In this document: in pieces, positions 5,892-9,223 of the stretch | Layout: every line of letters begins with the position of its first letter | How positions within the stretch are numbered: position 1 is the first letter of the stretch | Assembly (NCBI GenBank): GCA_036554605.1 | Contig: DATBMY010000241.1 | Span: forward strand, 1 to 9,223 | Source: DATBMY01 sp036554605 | GTDB taxonomy: Bacteria > Acidobacteriota > Blastocatellia > UBA7656 | DNA: 9,223 bases | Reading direction: 5' to 3' | Program-made: the position numbers and the translations under genes | The notes under the pieces: generated by a model | Databases searched by the model: none | Seen by the model: only the letters and a program-made list of their open reading frames with translations | Told to the model about the DNA's origin: nothing

Positions 5892-5910
5892 AGAGCGCGG
5901 CAGTCGCTCT
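5892..5910. repeat. Short dyad just before the ABC ATPase ribosome-binding site
   Basis: AGAGCG (5892-5897) and CGCTCT (5905-5910) form a perfect six-base inverted repeat with a seven-base loop. It ends 14 bases before the GGGAGA ribosome-binding site (5925-5930). It could be an operator or leader hairpin; its role is unknown. Confidence 0.3.
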
Positions 5911-5936
5911 ACCATGCACGACACGGGAGAGATCAA

Positions 5937-6656
5937 ATGAGCGCGACCGATCAACCGTTGCTTCGCCTGGAAGGCGTCACTAAGGTCTTTCTGACCGACG
6001 AAGTGGAGACCCACGCTTTATCAGGAGTACACCTCGATGTAAGTAAGGGCGAATTCGTATCCATCTCCGGCCCTTCGGGGTGCGGCAAATCTACCCTGCT
6101 TTCCATCCTCGGGCTGCTCGATACGCCTTCCGACGGCAACTACTGGCTCGGAGGCAAAGCCGTATCCGACCTCCCGCTTGCCGAGCGTGCGCGTATCCGC
6201 AACCGCGAAGTGGGATTCATATTCCAGAGCTTCAACCTCATCGGAGATCTTAACGTCTATGAGAACGTAGAGCTTCCGCTCACCTATCGCGGGATGCGCG
6301 CCTCTGAAAGAAAGCAGAGAGTGATAGCCGCGCTCGAACGTGTCGGCATGTCACACCGCGAGCGACACCTGCCAAGCCAGCTGTCGGGCGGCCAGCAACA
6401 GAGAGTAGCCGTGGCGCGCGCTGTGGCCGGAGACCCGCTCATACTTCTTGCCGACGAGCCGACCGGCAACCTCGACTCCGCGCACGGCGAGGCAGTCATG
6501 GAACTGCTAGAGGGTCTGCACTCTCAGGGGGCGACCATCTGCATGGTCACTCACGATCCGAGATACGCCGCTCACGCCGACCGCACAATCAATCTCTTCG
6601 ACGGACGTGTTGTGGAAGAACGTTTATCCCCGGCTCGCGCCAAGCAGCCCGCCTGA
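5937..6656 (+). CDS. ABC transporter ATP-binding protein, LolD/MacB type
   Basis: This 239-residue ATPase should power the membrane protein encoded next. All nucleotide-binding motifs are intact: Walker A GPSGCGKST (45-53), Q-loop FQSFNLI (96-102), signature LSGGQQQRVAVARAV (149-163), Walker B LILLADEPTGNLD (168-180) and the switch His in VTHD (204-207). The ADEPTGNLD sequence and short length place it in the LolD/MacB/FtsE-like group, which works with FtsX-type permeases by mechanotransmission rather than classical import. The ATG at 5937 is chosen because GGGAGA lies six bases upstream. An in-frame GTG at 5859 would add 26 residues without similarity to the family and without a ribosome-binding site. 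The substrate cannot be told from the sequence. The permease follows after 135 bases, a gap occupied mainly by a long hairpin. Confidence 0.93.
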   Translation: MSATDQPLLRLEGVTKVFLTDEVETHALSGVHLDVSKGEFVSISGPSGCGKSTLLSILGLLDTPSDGNYWLGGKAVSDLPLAERARIRNREVGFIFQSFNLIGDLNVYENVELPLTYRGMRASERKQRVIAALERVGMSHRERHLPSQLSGGQQQRVAVARAVAGDPLILLADEPTGNLDSAHGEAVMELLEGLHSQGATICMVTHDPRYAAHADRTINLFDGRVVEERLSPARAKQPA

Positions 6657-6676
6657 CGCGCTCGGGCCAACTTTCG

Positions 6677-6780
6677 GTGGGGCCCAGCATTTAGGATTCA
6701 GGTAGCAGGCTCGTTTCCTCTGTTCCGCCTCACAAGGAGCGTAAAGCCGATAATCTGAATCCTAGATCCTGGGCCCCCAC
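6677..6780. repeat. Long imperfect inverted repeat (hairpin element) between the ATPase and permease genes
   Basis: The left arm (6677-6701) opens GTGGGGCCCAG and closes AGGATTCAG. The right arm (6755-6780) opens CTGAATCCT and closes CTGGGCCCCCAC. Paired together they give about 25 bp with one C-C mismatch (6688/6768), one G-T pair and one extra C in the right arm. The 53-base interior can also fold: GGCT (6708-6711) with AGCC (6745-6748), then CG and TTCCT (6712-6719) with AGGAGCG (6735-6741). No T tract follows, so it is not a standard terminator. No target-site duplication is seen at the ends. It could be a miniature mobile or REP-like element, or an RNA structure that tunes expression of the permease, whose AGAGGA ribosome-binding site begins at 6781. 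Confidence 0.75.
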
Positions 6781-6791
6781 AGAGGACTCTT

Positions 6792-9206
6792 ATGGACAGC
6801 TTCTTCCAGGATTTCAAGTACGCCTTGAGAATGCTTGTAAAACGGCCGGCCTTCGCCTTTATCGCCATCATCACGCTGGCGCTCGGCATCGGCGCAAACA
6901 CGGCGATCTTCAGCGTCGTCAACGCCGTGGTGCTGCGCCCGCTGCCGTTCGAAGACCCCGACCGCCTCGTGTGGGTATGGGATACGCAGCCGCAACTCGA
7001 ACAGGCTCCGGCTTCCATGGGAGACTTTCTCGAATGGCGCGCGCGCAACCAGTCCTTCTCCGCGATAACTGCTTATCAAAGCGGGAGCATGTTTATTGAC
7101 GAGGGCGAGGGCGCGCGAGAAATTGATGTGGGGCTCGTCACCCCGGATTTCTTCTCCGTCCTTCGGCAGACGCCTCAGCTCGGGCGCGCGTTCAACCAGG
7201 AGGAGACCAGCCCCGGCAAATTCCGCGTCGCGATTCTGAGCAATCGGCTGTGGCGCGAAGGATACGGCTCTGACCCCGATATAACTTCAAAGACGCTGAA
7301 GCTCAACGGCTACAACTATGAAATCGTCGGCGTGATGCCCGAAGGCTTCGACTATCCAAATAATGCCGAGATGTGGCGGCCGCTGCCGATTGACCCCGCC
7401 ACTGTCAACCACAACACGCATTATCTGCAAGTAATCGGCCGGCTCAAGCCCGGCGTCACGCTTGAGTCCGCGCAGGCGGACATGTCGGTCGTGGCCGCGC
7501 AGCTTTCCGAAGAGCACAAGCAATTCAACGCCGGGCATAACGTCAAACTTGAGCCGCTGCATGAAGTTATGGTCGGAAACGTCCGGTTGATGCTCTACGT
7601 CCTTCTGGGCGCCGTGGCCTTCGTGCTGTTAATAGCATGCGCGAACGTCGCCAATCTCTTGCTCGCACGCGCCGCCACGCGCCAGAAAGAGATCGCCCTG
7701 AGAACGGCTCTGGGAGCCGCTCGTGGCCGTATCATCAGACAACTGCTTACCGAAAGCGTGATTCTCGCGGTGCTCGGCGGCGCGGCCGGGTTGCTTCTTG
7801 CGCACTGGGGGCTGGGGGCGCTGACCTCCCTTGTCGGGCAAGACCTGCCGCGGGCCGAAACTATCGGGCTGGACCCGGGCGTGCTCGGCTTTACCTTCGC
7901 GGTCGCGCTCGTAACGGGCGCGCTCTTTGGCCTCGCCCCGGCCTTGCAGCTGTCAAGGGTCGACCTGAACGAGTCGTTAAAAGAGGGCGGGCGCACTTCG
8001 AGCGGCACGCGCGGCCGTCTGCGCGGCGTCTTCGTGATTGCGGAGGTGGCGCTAGCGCTCGTGCTGCTTGCGGGCGCGGGGCTGATGATAAAGAGCTTTA
8101 TACGCTTGAACGAGGTAGAGCCCGGCTTCAATCCCGACAGCGTGCTGACGATGGGCGTGGTGTTTTTGAGGACCACGCACCCGACCGATGAGAGCGTCGC
8201 CGTCATTTATCGCCAGCTGCTTGAGCGTCTGGGGGCGACGCCGGGCGTTAAAGAGATGGGCGCGATTAGCGATTTGCCGCTGACCGGGAGCAATGTCAGC
8301 GACTCGTTTATCATCGAAGGCGCGCCGCCCCTGCCGAAAGAACAGCACCCGGGTACCGAGTACCACGTCATCTCGCCGAATTATTTCAAGACCATGCAGA
8401 TACCCTTTATCGCGGGCCGCGATGTCGAATTGACCGACACGAAAGAGACGCCAAACGTCGTGGTTATAAACGAAACGTTCGCCCGCCGTCACTTTCCCAA
8501 TGAAAGCCCGCTGGGCCGCCGCATCATACTGCAAGGGCAACAGCGCGACCCGCTCGAGATAATCGGCGTCGTGGGCGACGTAAAGCAATTAGGGCTGGAC
8601 CAGAAAGAGCCGGTGGCCGAGTGCTACGTCCCTTACCTGCAAGAGCCGCTCGGCCAGGAGCTGCCGCGCTATATGATCGCAGTCGTCCGCACGCAATCTG
8701 AGCCTGAGCGCCTGGCCGCCGCCCTGCGCGACGAGGCGCTCGGGGTCGACAGGACGCTCCCCATTTTTGACGTCAAGACCATGCGCGAATACATGCGCGA
8801 ATCGCTCACGCGCCGCAGCTTCAACATGACTCTGCTGATCATATTTGCTGCCCTCGCGCTATTGCTCGCCGCCGTAGGCATATACGGGGTGATCAGCTAT
8901 TCGGTCACCGAGCGCACGCACGAAATCGGGATACGGCAGGCGCTCGGCGCGTCGCAACGCGACATACTCAAGATGATTCTCCGCCAGGGGCTCGCGCTCA
9001 CGCTCGCGGGAGTCTCGGCCGGGCTGGTCGCGGCTTATGCCCTCACGCGATTTGCGGAGAGCATGCTCTACGGAGTGAGCGCGACCGATACCGCTACATT
9101 CCTGATAGTATCGGCTGTAGTCCTGGGAGTGGCTCTGGCAGCCTGTTTCATCCCGGCGCGCCGCGCCACGCAGACTGACCCCATGGTCGCTTTAAGATAC
9201 GAATGA
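6792..9206 (+). CDS. ABC transporter permease, MacB/FtsX type (acidobacterial duplicated-permease-like)
   Basis: The 804-residue membrane protein is complete. It has eight probable membrane helices, near residues 20-46, 266-291, 318-345, 362-386, 412-435, 678-704, 730-752 and 766-788. The N-terminus (DFKYALRMLVKRPAFAFIAI, then GIGANTAIFSVVNAVVLRPL) is typical of the long MacB-like permeases abundant in acidobacteria. A MacB-type periplasmic domain (about 47-262) precedes the first FtsX domain (about 266-390, with RQKEIALRTALGAARGRIIR). A second periplasmic domain (about 440-675) precedes the second FtsX domain (about 680-800, with RTHEIGIRQALGASQRDILK and the closing PARRATQTDPMVALRYE). One chain thus carries both permease halves. 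The ribosome-binding site AGAGGA lies five bases before the ATG. Its partner ATPase is encoded upstream. No HlyD-type adaptor gene is in the window. The substrate is unknown; export or lipid/peptide handling is the family expectation. Confidence 0.93.
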   Translation: MDSFFQDFKYALRMLVKRPAFAFIAIITLALGIGANTAIFSVVNAVVLRPLPFEDPDRLVWVWDTQPQLEQAPASMGDFLEWRARNQSFSAITAYQSGSMFIDEGEGAREIDVGLVTPDFFSVLRQTPQLGRAFNQEETSPGKFRVAILSNRLWREGYGSDPDITSKTLKLNGYNYEIVGVMPEGFDYPNNAEMWRPLPIDPATVNHNTHYLQVIGRLKPGVTLESAQADMSVVAAQLSEEHKQFNAGHNVKLEPLHEVMVGNVRLMLYVLLGAVAFVLLIACANVANLLLARAATRQKEIALRTALGAARGRIIRQLLTESVILAVLGGAAGLLLAHWGLGALTSLVGQDLPRAETIGLDPGVLGFTFAVALVTGALFGLAPALQLSRVDLNESLKEGGRTSSGTRGRLRGVFVIAEVALALVLLAGAGLMIKSFIRLNEVEPGFNPDSVLTMGVVFLRTTHPTDESVAVIYRQLLERLGATPGVKEMGAISDLPLTGSNVSDSFIIEGAPPLPKEQHPGTEYHVISPNYFKTMQIPFIAGRDVELTDTKETPNVVVINETFARRHFPNESPLGRRIILQGQQRDPLEIIGVVGDVKQLGLDQKEPVAECYVPYLQEPLGQELPRYMIAVVRTQSEPERLAAALRDEALGVDRTLPIFDVKTMREYMRESLTRRSFNMTLLIIFAALALLLAAVGIYGVISYSVTERTHEIGIRQALGASQRDILKMILRQGLALTLAGVSAGLVAAYALTRFAESMLYGVSATDTATFLIVSAVVLGVALAACFIPARRATQTDPMVALRYE

Positions 9207-9218
9207 GAAAGGAGACCC

Positions 9219-9223
9219 GTGAT
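9219..9223 (+). CDS. Possible start of a further gene, cut by the right edge
   Basis: AAAGGAG (9208-9214) directly after the permease stop is a good ribosome-binding site, and a GTG lies four bases after it (9219-9221). Only the start codon and two more bases are visible, so the product is unknown and the true start may lie beyond the window. It suggests that the transporter operon continues. Confidence 0.3.

Noticed and set aside
5859..5936. N-terminal extension of the ABC ATPase from a GTG
   Set aside because: The ATG at 5937 has a well-placed GGGAGA site and gives the normal family N-terminus; the extension resembles no part of an ABC ATPase.
6677..6780. Reading the long inverted repeat as a transcription terminator
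   Set aside because: The hairpin has no T tract on either side in the rightward direction, the loop is long (53 bases), and the downstream permease needs the upstream ATPase as partner.
7595..8206. Minus-strand frame of 203 codons opposite the permease
   Set aside because: It is Ser/Ala/Pro/Arg-rich antisense of membrane-helix coding sequence, without any recognisable motif.

Overview
The window reads as chromosomal DNA of a GC-rich bacterium, most likely an Acidobacteriota member close to the Blastocatellia. That is an inference from gene content: a MacB/FtsX-type permease of the long duplicated kind abundant in acidobacteria, a LolA-like periplasmic protein of an acidobacterial style, an ECF sigma factor with a zinc-free single-pass membrane partner, and HEAT-repeat proteins. 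No rRNA, tRNA, CRISPR array, transposase or phage gene was seen, and the sequence is densely coding.

Left part, minus strand (1-2205). A truncated LolA-like secreted protein runs off the left edge. To its right are three co-oriented genes, transcribed leftward: a 66-residue cytoplasmic protein, a 182-residue secreted protein of unknown function, and an exported peptidyl-prolyl isomerase with two cyclophilin domains. The gaps between these three are 48 and 26 bases, so they may form an operon.

Divergent junction (about 2160-2245). The 66-residue gene and a rightward DUF488 gene start only 14 bases apart. The best promoter-like sequences for each lie inside the coding region of the other, so their 5' transcript ends could overlap.

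Middle part, plus strand (2220-5801). After DUF488 come an ECF sigma factor, a membrane-anchored likely anti-sigma factor and an exported TPR/HEAT-repeat protein, spaced by 3 and 8 bases. They end at a strong intrinsic terminator (5765-5801). A GTTAAC-N17-CGTC motif upstream of the sigma gene could be its own ECF-type promoter. Together this looks like an autoregulated envelope-signalling operon, with the HEAT protein as a possible periplasmic scaffold or sensor.

Right part, plus strand (5937-9223). A LolD/MacB-type ABC ATPase is followed by an 804-residue MacB/FtsX-type permease. These two should make one transporter. The 135-base gap between them holds a long imperfect inverted repeat (6677-6780) that folds into a hairpin with a stem of about 25 bp ending one base before the permease ribosome-binding site. 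A ribosome-binding site and possible GTG start at the right edge suggest that the operon continues.

The most notable non-coding or structural signals are the 6677-6780 hairpin element, the nested 135-residue duplication in the HEAT protein, and the interleaved divergent start region. No gene-free stretch exceeds about 155 bases.
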